64,000 nt of DNA. Origin: Lineus longissimus (taxonomy: Eukaryota > Nemertea > Pilidiophora > Heteronemertea > Lineidae). The DNA lies in contig NC_088314.1 in the NCBI RefSeq assembly GCF_910592395.1, positions 2,294,001 to 2,358,000 on the forward strand, read 5' to 3'. This document shows, piece by piece, positions 14,001-25,658 of the stretch. The position numbers and the translations under genes were made by a program. Within the stretch, counting starts at the first letter, position 1. Each line of letters starts with the position of its first letter. The notes beneath the pieces were generated by a model that worked only from the letters and a program-made list of their open reading frames with translations, made no database searches and was not told where the DNA came from.

Positions 14001-17000
14001 TACACTACAACTACAGTACAATAGCTCGAAGTACTGGTCACATGTCATGACACAATGCATGCAAATGCAAGGCATGTCATTGCTGTGAATGAGGCCATAG
14101 AAAGCCACACTGACCCTAATAACATCTGAATTCTAAAGCATGTTTCCCAGGAGCTGACGGTGGGTCACAGCAGATAGAGATATATCAGGGTGCTGGTATT
14201 GAAATGTACCCAGGGACTGGACAATAAAAATGTCAATTTTCTAGCAGCCAAACCACCAAAAGTGTCCGCCCGACTTACAAGCTTCATGTCTTGCTCCACG
14301 GACAGGACTTGAGCGAGATTCCTGGGGTAACATCCTTATATTGCTCGGGAATCCCACATCTGGTCGTGCCTTGACTGGAGAGCGATGACCTGTCACTGTC
14401 TGGATGGCATGCACCCGATCAACATCCCCATCATGTCCATATTCCTCTAGTCGTTGCAGCAAGTGCACCTCCTCAGCTATATCCCGATCTGACGTTCCTT
14501 GCAAGGCTTCGAGCTCATTGTTGACCCCAGAGGAGAATAGGGTGCGTGGTTCTGAAAGGATGAAGTAAAATTTGGTCATGTAGCACCGACAAAGCAACCT
14601 TCTCATACATGTTCTCCTGAGCGCCTCTGTAGACACTTAAATAAGTTACAGCTGTTGTAAAGCTCTTTGAAACGTACCTATATCAGTATAAAGTGTATAT
14701 ACATCATACATACTTCCAAAGAGTCCTGGCACTGGTGCTTTCCTCTGTGGTTTCTCATCTTGCCCACTGGTTGAGTGTGAGCTCAAAAGGATACTGACAC
14801 TAGGTCGGCCAACACGGAATATTCTTCCTTTCCTCTTGGCTGTAGCAGCTTGGTCCTGTGAGAAAAAATACAAATGACACACGAGCCTGCTCAGGGAATA
14901 TGTCAGACATACCCACTGCATGATGCCTCTTCCAGCACTAGCAGCCACTAGAAGCACTGGGCAGTGAAAAGAAGAGGTTGTGATCATCAATTTAGTATGT
15001 CTAAAATGCACTCTTGGGATGGCGAACAGTAGTTTATCTTAGTGTTCCTGAACATTGCATTCATTGACATGCAGCAATGCAACATTCATATACATGCAGC
15101 AATGCATTTACATGTAGCTAAATCAGATACCTGAGATGGTCTGACAGAGGTACATTCCAGACAGCAGAACTCCCTCCTTGGAATTGGAGCTCAATTCGGA
15201 TTGATCATGTTAATACACATAGCTTCAGGTGATGATATTAAAGGGGCCTTCCGGCAGGAGCAAGGGGCCAAATCGATAGTCATCAGGTGACTAACATGCA
15301 CAGTAAGGGGACAATGTTGTGTTTGATATAGCAATAATTATATTCCTCATACATGTACAAGCATGAATAGTTTTGATATAGTTGGGGAGAGACCCCTTAT
15401 CTGCCAACCTGGCTCCTGCCTATACATGTATTCATGCTTCAAGTGCTCTGAAAGAGGAACTTACATGTGACTGAAAATGAATGGTTGCCTTCTGCTTGGC
15501 TGGGTTAGGGTAGACTCTCTTGATCTGGCCAAACTTGGAGAAATGTCTTACTAGGAATGCGCGGTTGTTGTATTCATTTGGTACTTCCTGACAAATGATT
15601 GCAGTCTTGGACCCGAGGTCATCTAAGAAGAGAAGACAGCATCATTGTTTGTATGTTGTGTCACATTTACCAGATTTTAAACTATTTGGAGAAGCATGGT
15701 GGTGTGGTGCTTAGAGCTCACCACTTCTGACCACTAGGTCCTAGGTTACAGTTCCTTCTGAACACTTCGTTCATTCTTGTTAGAGTTCGATGGTTAAGTG
15801 TACATTGTATGCGCTCAGTAGCTGCTCATTAACATCCACTGGAGCATTCTGGGCAGCCTGAAGGAGTTTGAGCAGGGTTGACTTGGAAAAGCACTGTAGC
15901 TCCTGGACGACCTCTGTACGAAGAAGACTTTGTAGTTTAGAGTATAATTTTAAGCGAAGACATATTTTTTAGTAAAAACTACAATTTTTAAAGACCAACA
16001 CTCACCATCTTTTGATTTGCTTCGTGCTATATTGATACTCTTCTTGACACTCCTCCTCGCAGCGTCAGACATTCTGCCGGGTTTGATTCCACCAGAAAAG
16101 ACAGGCCTTGCTCTTCGGCCCCCGTTTTCATCCTCACCAGTCTCTTTAGACGGACCCTTCCCGAACAAGTGTCTTGTCTGCCTTTCAGAAACATCTTGCC
16201 CCTCATCTGGGTCTCTCTTTCCAAAAAGTCCACGGTCTTGTCTCGCTGGCTGACGTTGAGACAGTGGTGCCCGTTCAATACGATGTTCACGTCTTTCATC
16301 CTCTTTAAAACCTCGACTCAACTTGCCAAACACCCCAGAATTTTCAGAACGACGTGTCTCCCAGTCACGTTCCCTGTGCCGATCAAATACTTTTTCCCCC
16401 TGATCAACCCCAGGGTCTCCTCCCTCTTCACTTATACTGGATGACTTACCAAACAACACTGTCCTCTTAATCTCTGGCACGTTCTCGGAAGCTTTGCCAA
16501 ACAGACCAGTAGGTTTCCCAAACAGACCACCAGCAGGTTTCCTGAACAAATCTGCTCCCTTTTCTGTTTGCCCCGATTCTCCACCCTTTTTCCCAAATAA
16601 TCCCGTTTTTGGTTGATGAGATTCAGCTGCTCTATAATATTCCTCCTCTCCAGTATCTTTCACTGTTTTTCCAAATAGAACAGTCTTCGTGACTGTTTCA
16701 CCTAAGAAAGAACATACATATTGAATAGACAAAATTCAAGTCGACAATTCAGACATGATATGCGCCCATGAAACCAATGTGACCTAACCCAACTACTAAT
16801 CTAGGGAAAGTGACATCAATCATTATGATCCATTGAAGGTTGTCAATGACAGCTTGGGGAAAACTACTTTGAAGCCGAGGCTCTGTGTGACGAGGCCCGG
16901 AATTTGCCGAAACACAAGTTTTTCATTTACTGTACCTGATGAACCTATGGGTGAAGCAGCTTTTTCTGACTTGCCGAAGCTTTCTCTTTTCTCCTGAGTG

Positions 17001-17823
17001 CGCTTTCCGAAAAGACCTGGAAAAAGAAACAGCACCAAGTAAAAACTCATTCAATAAGTACAATAGTTATAAGCGTGTGAATGATTGCCTTTTAAGTCAA
17101 TTAAGTCTGGACAGAAAAACTTACTGCAGTTAGTTACTAACTTCACCTACCAGTTGAAGGTCCTGAGAACAGGCCGTCAGTGTGAGGTCTCTGCTGGTCG
17201 CCGGACGCTGCTGTAGTCATGGACTTCCTGCCGAAAAGGCCTCCAGAAGAAGACACAGATTTTCCACTGAACAATGACCCTTGTCCGGCTGCTTGTTCCA
17301 TTTTGAATACCTGTGGGCTCGTTGGTCCAATTGCTGCTCCAGGTGGTGACACAGGAACAGTTGTACTGGTGGTCGAAGTTTGCAAGCTAGATGCAGATTG
17401 TGATGGTGCTTGTTGTGAGTCTATTGTACCAAAAATATTTGAGCCTTGCACCCCAGAATGGAATCCAACTGATGACGCTGAAGTTCCACCTAAGATTGAA
17501 GCTCTAGAGGTGCTTTGATCTGCAGGAGAGGACTGTTCAGCAGGTATGCTCTTGCCTCCAAACACAGCACTAGCGGCAGTTCCAGCGAAAGGTTTGGGTG
17601 AGGGCCCACCACTAAAAAGTGATCCGGAACTGGAAGTGCCTCCAAAGATATTCCCAGGTGACAGGCCTTGAAAAGGAGTAGCAGTTGATGTGACAATTGA
17701 CTCCAGGCCCACTTGAGCAACAGAGGACTGGATAGAGCATTTAGATGCTCCAGGATTACATTGTCCGAAGAGTGAGCCAGTTATTGACATCCCAGGGACT
17801 GACTGGGGAATATCTGGATTCAT
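3868..17823 (-). CDS. MCM3AP: GANP / MCM3AP (nuclear mRNA-export TREX-2 scaffold), complete
   Basis: I traced 24 coding exons, all GT-AG and in consistent phase, totalling 6,015 bases (2,004 residues; human is about 1,980): 17151-17823, 16936-17016, 16006-16701, 15465-15622, 14714-14855, 14279-14551, 13707-13942, 13272-13487, 12708-12979, 12166-12382, 11763-11963, 11342-11447, 9868-9974, 9515-9657, 8990-9232, 8083-8636, 7650-7783, 6736-6912, 6189-6362, 5525-5807, 5154-5346, 4853-5027, 4531-4636, 3868-4322. Order: FG-nucleoporin-like region (1-583), RRM (about 484-536, ending VKRVYPNP-like [10 protein letters not shown]), SAC3/PCI core (about 715-1060; [32 protein letters not shown]), a charged helix and centrin-interacting region (about 1175-1300; IWRKR, FPSAPS), then the C-terminal region called the MCM3 acetylase domain in vertebrates. 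GANP scaffolds TREX-2 at nuclear pores for mRNA export. The small SAC3 motifs are near-identical to vertebrate ones, so the call is firm. Confidence 0.96.
7056..7501. mobile_element. Palindromic MITE with TTAA duplication, piggyBac-like
   Basis: The element runs 7060-7497 inside GANP intron 17. It is flanked by TTAA on both sides and has long inverted arms that begin CACCTTCAGCGCCGAACC. The arms match with few differences for well over 100 bases and contain further inverted copies of a CTACGCCATCGCCATCTTCA block. TTAA duplications are the mark of piggyBac-superfamily transposition. No transposase frame is present, so it is non-autonomous. It would fold into a long hairpin in the pre-mRNA. Confidence 0.85.
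10111..11120. repeat. Three ~300-bp tandem units, GAC microsatellite and terminal hairpin
   Basis: Inside GANP intron 12, three diverged units start near 10,111, 10,431 and 10,731. Each begins GGCCAATTTAC, then TTTGACCTCTGTGACCTTGA and an inverted AGGTCA. Later blocks are TTTGGCCCCCTGG, TGAGATCACCTGA, GGGGTACATGTGTAC and GAAACGTGCC. After the last unit come a (GAC)n tract (11,021-11,078) and a hairpin with 11-base arms, AGCTCACCTCT / AGAGGTGAGCT (11,095-11,120). Similar GAC-plus-hairpin repeats are widespread in marine invertebrate genomes, by recall. It is probably a non-autonomous element with internal tandem repeats. Confidence 0.8.
15950..17823 (-). other. GANP N-terminal FG/LFGK repeat region (exons 1-3)
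   Basis: Exon 1 carries classical Nup-like FG motifs (SLFGQ, IFGG, VFGG, IFGT, GLFGR) in a Ser/Gly/Ala-rich context. Exons 2 and 3 switch to at least eight LFGK or VFGK units ([48 protein letters not shown]) in a highly charged context. FG repeats in this family mediate nuclear-pore association. A lysine after nearly every FG is unlike the neutral spacers of exon 1, so this part may behave differently. Confidence 0.8.
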
Positions 17824-19703
17824 AATTGTTCCTCAGTCTGTTCAAAATTCAACTACTACAGTCACTATGATTGATAAAAAGAATAAGTCCTGAAGTGAAA
17901 AAAAGAAATTATTTTCACCAATTGAATGAGTATCAATGGCCATGGGACCAACAAGCATGATCAATATTTAATTGGTTGGCATTCAAGTGAAAGGGTACCG
18001 TCTAATTTAGGCCCCTTGCCCTACCTTACCAAACCTACTGTACTGACGGTTGAAATTACAATCCTCAGTCGGAAAGGACGTAGTTTGAACACATTCAACT
18101 AGCCTATAAATCCTTTGAACAGTGGCGCTTCTTTAGTCAATCGCTAACCTTTTTTGGGCCGTGAACGGGGATTGTAAACTCGTTCTGTACTGACAATCAC
18201 AATGACATTGACAATGTGAATGACTGGTCTAAAGTGTTACAAATTATCATGTTATTATCGATTATGGTTTTCATAAGAAGTCTGCACGCCTCTAGAGCCG
18301 CTTCGAAGCATTATCTGACGTCCTCTTTGATGTGAAGACCTATTCAACAATGGTTTGTTTTCGCACATCCTGATCCTCAATCCTGTGGACCAAGGCTTGT
18401 CAGCCTTGTGTATGAAGTGCAGCCCGATGATTTCTCCTTCTGTCGTCCATGTAATTTACCACGTTTTAATCACAGGATCAACAACTAAATAGATCGACTT
18501 GCAAGGAGAGTGTTATCGTAACATTAATACGGCATCAAAGGCGTTATCAACCACACAAACATCTTACATTTTGTATTTTGGAAAAAACCTTTTTTTAAAT
18601 TTTCTTTTAATACATAATCTCACACGACGTAGACCATTTCCACACTGACCGTTTTCCTCCAAGGTCTCACACCACAGTTTCATCGGACCCATCAGCAGAT
18701 CAGATGTGACGTCAACGCGACCCCTGGTGCGAGATCATCCTGAGGAAATCGCTTTTCCGGCCCTGGAGATGCTGGAGAATCGTGTTGGAGTCCAACAGGA
18801 TAAGTCAAGACTTTAGTGATAGCTAAAAAGCCGTCTAACCGACAATACTTTCAGTCTTGGCGAGTGCTATACGATTGTGCAATAATGATTACATTGGTTT
18901 CACATCTACAAAATCCTAAATATTCTAGTATCTACTTTTTGATGGAATATTGAGTAATTTTTTATAATTATAGTAGTAGTAGCTAAGAAAGATAGCTAAA
19001 TAAATTTTCATGCAGTTTTGTTATGTAAATACCTACTTAAACAATTAAATTTTAAAATAGCAATTAGCTTTCTTACTTTAGAAAATAAATAAGAAAAATG
19101 GCGATTAGAAAGTAAAACTTCCTTTATTTGCTTTGGCTACTACAGTTTATCATGAACATGAGTTTATCAACAGTGTTATTTTGATGCTTGTTGGCGAGCA
19201 GACGAGGGCAAGAGGATATTACGCAGAGACAGTCCGTATCCAGTCCGAGTCGTTTACCAGTTGAGTAGTCAGCGCGGTCATTCGCGTATTTCCGAATGCA
19301 AACTTTGGTTCAAGTAGGCCACCAGCTGTATTTTTCCACAACGAGTTGCCTGGACAATTCATGTCTCCTTTAAGTTACTTTTATCCGAGAATAGCGGGAA
19401 AACGAAACACTACTTTGGAAAAACACTGACAGATGTTTATACATCGGTCGTATCAATCATCCCATATAGACTTGCTGAATTTAGCCACATCAGTTTCGTC
19501 GTTAGAAATATGCCAATCAAAAGCGTTGTTTTTGAGTGGCCTCCAGGGATCAACCAATTTTGCATTCGGAGAGGTTGAATTAACCTTCGATTCAGAGAGT
19601 GTCCAGTAGTAATTCCGGGTCATTTTCCACTTTGCTTCGGATTAAAATCGTCGAAAGTTCCGAATGTGGATTTAAAAAAAGACCGATTGGTATGTTACAC
19701 TTT
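17824..19703. other. GANP upstream region, no gene seen
   Basis: I find no convincing coding exon. It must contain the GANP 5' untranslated region and promoter. A TTTTGAACAG acceptor-like site lies about 18 bases before the GANP ATG, so the 5' leader may be spliced. A TGACGTCA-like CRE (TGACGTCAACG) lies near 18,707-18,717. The right part is AT-rich. Confidence 0.5.
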
Positions 19704-19709
19704 TTTATT
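19704..19709 (-). terminator. Polyadenylation signal of the small peptide gene
   Basis: AATAAA on the minus strand lies about 95 bases after the stop codon of the 75-residue peptide gene. The short distance supports the proposed last exon. Confidence 0.6.
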
Positions 19710-19803
19710 CATCAGTTAGTTTCGTTTTGACCTTCGAGTATAAAAAAAACATGTTGGCTTTGGAATTCAGGTAAAGATTGCTTTCGCATTGGTAAATGGA
19801 TCA

Positions 19804-21328
19804 CTATGGCACTGGGCAATTTCCCAGAAGCATACACTGAAAATATAAAAATGAGTCGTCGAAATTAGAACCTCCATCCGCTTGTCGCTTTCGTCGACGT
19901 TTGCTGACTGCTTCTGGTTCAATGTGTTCGACTGAAAATAAAATGAATATACATGTACCATGAGTATAAACCAACAGTATACAATATAATGTAAAATATA
20001 CTTAGTATTGCTTGATCTAGGTTAGCAACCTTAAGTCAATTTTTGGTCCGTGGAGGAGACTGGCGTCTGTCATCTCCGTCGATATAAAAAATGGGCCAAC
20101 CGTAGTACTTTGTATATGAATCACCCTCTAAAACCATGCAGTGGTTTTACTAAAATGTACCATCCGCCCCAGATATTTCGATGGCGTGTGAACAAAACCG
20201 TCTGAATTTCAGGATGTGTATGGATGTGCGAATCCAATACTTGTTGAATTGTACACCAGTCCGTGTTTTGGGGAAATCTGTAGTTACAGATTCTAACTTT
20301 TTATCAGTTTTTGTTATGACTTACCGACGAAGGATTCGTTGTATTTTGGTTCCATGCACTTGAATGGCCCATAGAAGTAAGACAGTACGGTTGTTCTACA
20401 TTTCGCAGGTAGCCTTACAACAGGCGTAACTAAAGAAAAGAAGATGGCGACGGTGAAAAACTCCTGCGCAGTCGCGGCGTTGTGTACCGGTACTCATCCA
20501 ACAGGATCCAAAGAAATACATTGTGTTGACTTATACAATAAACAAACCTTTTCATAAAACGTGCGGATAAGGCTGTGTACACGCAACATCACCAAGAGTT
20601 GGTCACGTAACATTTTTATTGCAACAGTTCGGCACACAATTCCCAGTGATGACGTCATCCCTGAAGTTTTCCTAGCCAATGTCAGTGCGCGACTTTTTTT
20701 CTGTGTCCAGATAGGCCTACTTTATGAACGCAATAAGTTTAGGGTTTGGCCAGACGTTTTAGGCTTGTTTCAGACTCCATCATGGACTTATCAAACATTC
20801 ATAGTACGTACATAAGTTACATCCGCTTAACTGGCTGATGAATGCGCACCGTATCAGGTCGCATGTCACACTGTGTAAGGTACCACCCGAGGAGCCTGCA
20901 AAACAAGATGATTAGGCAGTCAGTCAATGCATGAGCCTACAATTAGTGCCGAGTGTCATCTGGTAGAGAGTGAAATTTTGCATGAAATTCACAAAAAAAG
21001 TGATGTTTACATTGTGTTGGTGGAAAGTGGAAACGTTCTAGATATAACAAAGTGCTGCTGTCTGCGATGACAACGCTGGAAACGTTTCGTACCGGTTGAA
21101 AACTTTTTTTACCCGCCGGATGGAAACCTTTTGTCACCGAGGTGTAGGCTCAGGAAAAAAATCCTCAAAATATTTATGGTGCAAAAAACAACTCATGGCG
21201 TGTTCTCAGGCACCAGAAATATGCTTACATTCCGACCCATTCTTGTTCCCTTTCTTCTTCTTCTTTCCTTCGCCGCCACCTATCAGCACCAGCACGCACA
21301 GACTGGCTATGAGGACAAAGCGAAGCAT
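19804..21328 (-). CDS. Predicted secreted peptide precursor, 75 residues
   Basis: Two coding exons, 21229-21328 (33 codons plus one base) and 19804-19931, join in phase 1. The first follows a TTTGCAG acceptor exactly at its ATG, so a 5' untranslated exon lies upstream (22227 to about 22280, with a TATA box). Residues 1-21 form a clear signal peptide (MLRFVLIASLCVLVLIGGGEG). Next come five lysines, an acidic spacer, and a KRRRKR site at residues 44-49. The C-terminal peptide of 26 residues starts with Gln (possible pyroglutamate) and ends CMLLGNCPVP, so a disulfide ring of five residues between cysteines is possible. I do not recognise the family. The layout is that of a neuropeptide or hormone precursor. 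Extra exons in the 1.3-kb intron are possible. An AATAAA follows at suitable distance. Confidence 0.6.
20430..20480. promoter_or_regulatory. YY1/NRF1-like promoter motif cluster
   Basis: AAGATGGCGACGG (YY1-like) is followed by CCTGCGCAGTCGCGGCG (NRF1-like) within 40 bases, in the first intron of the small peptide gene. Such clusters mark housekeeping start sites. A plus-strand ATG within it opens only 37 codons, and no plus-strand gene is seen, so it may be an unassigned or bidirectional start. Confidence 0.3.
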
Positions 21329-22226
21329 CTGCAAAGACAGCGAATAAGGATTAATTAAGGACGATATGAAAGAAACCGTTCCCTCCGAATCCAATCGAGA
21401 TTATGGTGGGTTGTGGGAGTGACGCTGTTCAAACATCAGCACATTACGCCGATGTCCAAGTTTTGAGGTCACCGATCAGGGAAGGATTCTATTCGGGCGC
21501 CAACACCCTCGAAACTCCCGCTGGACACGACTATGCTAGGGAGATACAATGTTTCGTCAGAATTTTTCTTTCTAAAGACAATGCTTTTTATAATCGTCTG
21601 GATTTTGATGCACGTGTTTTTGTAACTCCGGCTCTTAAAAGGGGTGACGGTTACGACTGGGGCAGCCGAGATTTCACTCGGAAGCGTTCGGTGCGTCTTT
21701 CTGGGTTCGGACACCCAAACTTTGGAACAGTCTCCCGGCTCAAATACTTATTTTAATGTTTTATATGTCAACAGGTTGGAAACGTCTGGATGTTGATGAC
21801 ATGTGCACCTTCGTCACTTTCTGCCGCTGTGCAAAATGTCGGCCTACCTAGTTGGTGCGCATGCCGCCTGCATCCCCACGATCCCTGCTTTTCTCCAGGT
21901 GCCATATAATAGGTCTCGACCTACATGGTTACCTGTGTAGTACATGTACATTTTATCATGTTGTATATCGGTTGTAAATGTCTTGTTATGTTAATTTTAA
22001 TATTGTACATGTATTTTACATGAATAAATTAATTAACGCAACTTATGCGTGCGATTTTATGGTTGTGTTTGAAATATGAAAGCAATATGGGAAAAGAACA
22101 TTTATGCAGATGTTCTTCTTCTAACCATTTCATGGTTGTTCTTGTAAAGAAAAAGACGTAAAGGGTAAGACGTAACATCGAAAATTTAAGTAAAATGTAG
22201 AAATCGGATTACTTGTAAATAAATAC

Positions 22227-22280
22227 CTCGGAAGATTCTGGTTCCTTCGGATGTCTTCCCGGGCTGACGAACGGAGAAGG
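22227..22280 (-). other. Probable 5' untranslated exon of the peptide gene
   Basis: It ends at a GTATTT donor (exon end CCGAG) and begins about 30 bases downstream of a TATA box. It contains no ATG in frame with the next exon. The 3' boundary is well supported; the 5' end is estimated from the TATA position only. Confidence 0.5.
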
Positions 22281-22304
22281 TGATGGTGTCAAGAAGATGT
22301 GGGT

Positions 22305-22310
22305 CTTATA
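22305..22310 (-). promoter_or_regulatory. TATA box of the peptide gene
   Basis: CTATAAGACC reads on the minus strand about 30 bases before the proposed untranslated exon. Its spacing to the donor at 22,226 and the acceptor before the ATG at 21,328 makes a coherent gene start. Confidence 0.5.
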
Positions 22311-22319
22311 GTCGATCGT

Positions 22320-24427
22320 CTCTGATCTTATCTTCGGCCCACCACACGAGTCCCAGTACCATCTCATACAATCTCACTGCCAGCGAGCATTCCCGTGATG
22401 TTTTCATGAAGAATGATATCACCTATAACACCCGGGAGGCGAGGTTGTTTCCAAACAATTATCAAACTTCAAAGATAATCTGCCTAATTGAGATCTCCAT
22501 CACGTTAATTGGCGACTTTGACCGGCAGCGTATTTGATCAATAAAATGATTTTAGACCAACTGTTTACGATATCATCTTGTGGTATTTGATATAATACTT
22601 ATTTGTCTTTGACACATTCAAATGCTGCCTTTGGTATTTTCATTTAAACCGATAAAATCTGACTCTAAGAGCTTTTTGATTTTATCCGAGCTCAATCTGT
22701 TAAATAAAGATGTTGTGTTTGACTGCGGCCCTTGGCATTGTTGATCAATAATATGATTTCAGGAACGTTTTGATTTCATCTCAGACAGAAGTGCAGAAGT
22801 CTGATATAAGTTTCAAGAAAGTTGTATGTGTTATTGAATAGTGCTGTATATTCACCGTTGCCATTATTATCACGCCAACTAAAAATGGATATAGACCTTA
22901 ATACGCGTATGCGTAAAGCACGCATCCTTGCATCTGTGCCTCTATACAGATCTAGATTATATTTTTTTTGCTGACATAGGCCGTCAATCAAATTGAAAAC
23001 CACACAAATAAGGAAAAAAACACAAACTCCAACAACACATTCTTGTCTAAAATTGTAATCAACCAATTTATATATGAGATACTTCTTCGAATACATTCCA
23101 ATATACAGGTTATCCTTGCCTATAACGTCTTTGGGTGACATTGCAATGAGGCCCGATTGGGTACATAATAGTGGTTCTTGAATAAACCATACGTGATCAA
23201 GCAAGACTTGGCCTAGAGGGTGGAGTTTATTACAAAGATTTCTTGAGTATTCACACCTACTCCTGATGCTACCACTTTGTTGGCCTAATTAAATGTATGG
23301 TACATCTTCAGTTGTACAATTTGCAAAAAGGTAAAGAAGATTTTTAAATTTATTTATCATTTATTATAGTGACTCGTGCACACAAATTATATATACAATT
23401 AATTAACAAATACAAATAAATAGAACACCCAGCCCTCTTGTGCGTATTAGTCACTTTAAACAATTAAGATGATACTGTGCGGTACATGATAGGTAAACAG
23501 AACGTTGTGCTTGGAACGGTATACGGTAAAAGAAGCAACGGAAAAAGAGACAACAGGTAAAAAAAGGAACGTTAAAAAATGAGGAGGTAATCCAGTAAAT
23601 CTTCCTATCTCAATCTGTATGGGCAAAACCCCGCATCTCATTTGGGCAAAGACTGCGCGCTGGGCTTTGTCGATAGCGGACGAAACGTACGGTTCCATAC
23701 CGAAAGAACATTTAAGTTTAAATTGGTCCTCAGTTTGGGTTTGCTAGCCACGAGCGCCCGCCATTCTGTTTGCTGGAGACTCTTTAAGTTTCTCTTGAAA
23801 ACGGCCACGTCGCACGAAGTGCAATTGTCATCATGCTCATTCATATCCAATTTGGTGAGGATATCTCTGATTTCTGATTTCTGATTACTGTTTGCCTGGG
23901 CCTTTCCAAGTTAGGTATAACCACGTGCGCCTCTCTACGAGTGATGTATGGGTTGTCGAACTCAAATATGATATGCATATTCCATTTCAGCCTCCATCGA
24001 ACACCTCTCCTGGAGGCCATCATCTACTAATTCAACGGGATATTCTGAAAGAAAGGTGCAAAGTGCGTTTGAGAATATAGACGCGCGTGTACTACTTAGA
24101 ATTTCTTGGCATACTCATATATGGGTATTTTACCTGTCCGATGGAATAATGTAAGAAGTATGTTGGACGCTAACGTATTTGAGCGCTTGCCCAACCTGAG
24201 AGATAAATCAACATAGTATGGTAAGCCTCGTGTCGGGCGATGGTGCCATTGCGCCACGTCCTGTGACGACACCAATTTTTACGTAATGATGTCGTCAAAC
24301 TGTAATCGTAAACGGAAAACGTTTTAACTTGCAAAACCTGCCTATCGAGCGCTTCAAACGATCCTATTATAAATCCAGCCGCGAAGATGCTCTCCAAAGC
24401 TTAAAAAAACTTATGATGTCAACTTAC
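22320..24427. other. Gap with weak exon candidates
   Basis: No confident gene. On the minus strand an open frame ends at 23,638 and reads KSEIRDILTKLDMNEHDDN, then CTSC and VFKRNLKSLQQTEWRALVA. It follows several overlapping CAG acceptor-like triplets but has a poor pyrimidine tract. Another minus frame ends at 22,776 (NFLETYIRLLHFCLR). Both could be terminal exons or chance. AATAAA hexamers on the minus strand cluster near 23,348-23,365. Confidence 0.3.
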
Positions 24428-24509
24428 CATGATGATGATAGTACCACCAGCCTATTACTAACATCAGCATTAGTAATAAAGGCACTACGACTACGGGTAG
24501 GGTAACATT
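24428..24509 (-). CDS. Isolated splice-bounded exon encoding a hydrophobic segment
   Basis: An 82-base interval lies between a strong acceptor (TTTTCTTTTCAG) and a strong donor (ATG/GTAAGT). In frame 0 it reads NVTLPVVVVPLLLMLMLVIG then WWYYHHH, which looks like a signal anchor or a single transmembrane segment. Its phases (0 in, 1 out) do not match exon 2 of the neighbouring cytokine-like genes. I cannot find sure partner exons. One phase-compatible partner is the frame ending at 23,638. It may also be a chance pair of sites. Confidence 0.3.
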
Positions 24510-24980
24510 CTGAAAAGAAAAGAAAAGCCGTTTCTTCAGATTAGCGAAGAAAACGATCTCCAGTCACTTTCCATGCTCATGGTCGGGACTCCTCGTCGAA
24601 AAAAGTGGCCCGTCCGAGATATAATCTTAGTTTATACCTCACTGTGTTCATTTACAGAGGCAGGGTTTGGGATGCCAAGTTTAAGTGTCGGTCACTTTAC
24701 TAACCAGGCTTTAAACATGTTAAACAACCTAATCCTTGTCAGTAACTTTAATGGCGCCAAGTTAAAGTTTGGTAACATATTTGAGCAACCAGATCCTGAT
24801 TATGACATAATCTGATTTGTCATGAGGACAATTCGAACGCAGGATCATAGATCCCAAACGACAATCTGTCCCGATGCAGTTACTATATAGTATTGTGACG
24901 AAAATTTAGCCAGCGTTTAGGGTGCTTGCCATTTTGCCTAACTGCCCAGTAGGCATCGCAAGCGCAATGGCAATAGACCT

Positions 24981-25153
24981 GCCGGTGTAACAGTAACAAA
25001 TGCCCCCCTGGAAAAAGTGTCCGGCCCTATTGTATTCTGCAATATGGTTCTATAGAGACCCTGACCGTCAATAGCTCAGAGATTGAAGCGCATAATAGAA
25101 TCCTTTGTTTCCCGGGCATTCTATCCTAGGACATTTTAAACTTCTACACCGGC
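24981..25153. mobile_element. Short TIR element (GCCGGTGTA family)
   Basis: It starts GCCGGTGTAA and ends TACACCGGC, 173 bases, with no coding frame. The same terminal sequence bounds the element at 42,151-42,332. An internal block (CTATAGAGACCCTGACCGTCAATAG) recurs in diverged form near 61,590-61,640. This is a dispersed MITE family. Confidence 0.65.
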
Positions 25154-25658
25154 TATCACAACGGAAAGAGGTAAAGAGAAAAAGAGGCAAGGGAATAATG
25201 ACAACGACTATATTTACAGACTACAATGTACAACGATAACTAATTTTGTTTACAACGTGATATTTTGCTACAACATTTGCACCATCGTAACACAGCACTA
25301 CGCTTTACGGGAAACGACGGAGGTGTGCCCTGACTTTTTTAAATACATTACTTGGCATTACTCACTGCAGCTCTCGGCCAACAGAACCGTCTAAACAGCA
25401 ACATCTTCATGAGGTACAAACAGGACGATTTTCAGAGCGTTTAACTGAATTCAAGAAGTATTGTGTGTACACTGTTGGTGTTATAGACTGTTCATGTTAG
25501 TCTATCAGTATGGGATTTTCAAATAATGCTGTTAAGAACAAAACTTTAAACTGAACGAATATCACACATGCTCCAAGAATTTTAAAAATCATGATTGGGT
25601 TTTCTTAACGTAAAACACCGAGATAGACAAATTAAGTCCAAGCACAGTCCACATGAAG

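Noticed and set aside
19804-19931. C-terminal CMLLGNCPVP of the peptide precursor as a vasopressin/oxytocin-type hormone
   Set aside because: The ring has five residues between cysteines rather than four, no Gly-Lys-Arg amidation site follows, and there is no neurophysin domain.
20436-20551. Plus-strand ATG GCG ACG... frame of 37 codons at a YY1-like site as a gene
   Set aside because: Short, with no following exon or family; the YY1 motif itself contains ATGGCG.
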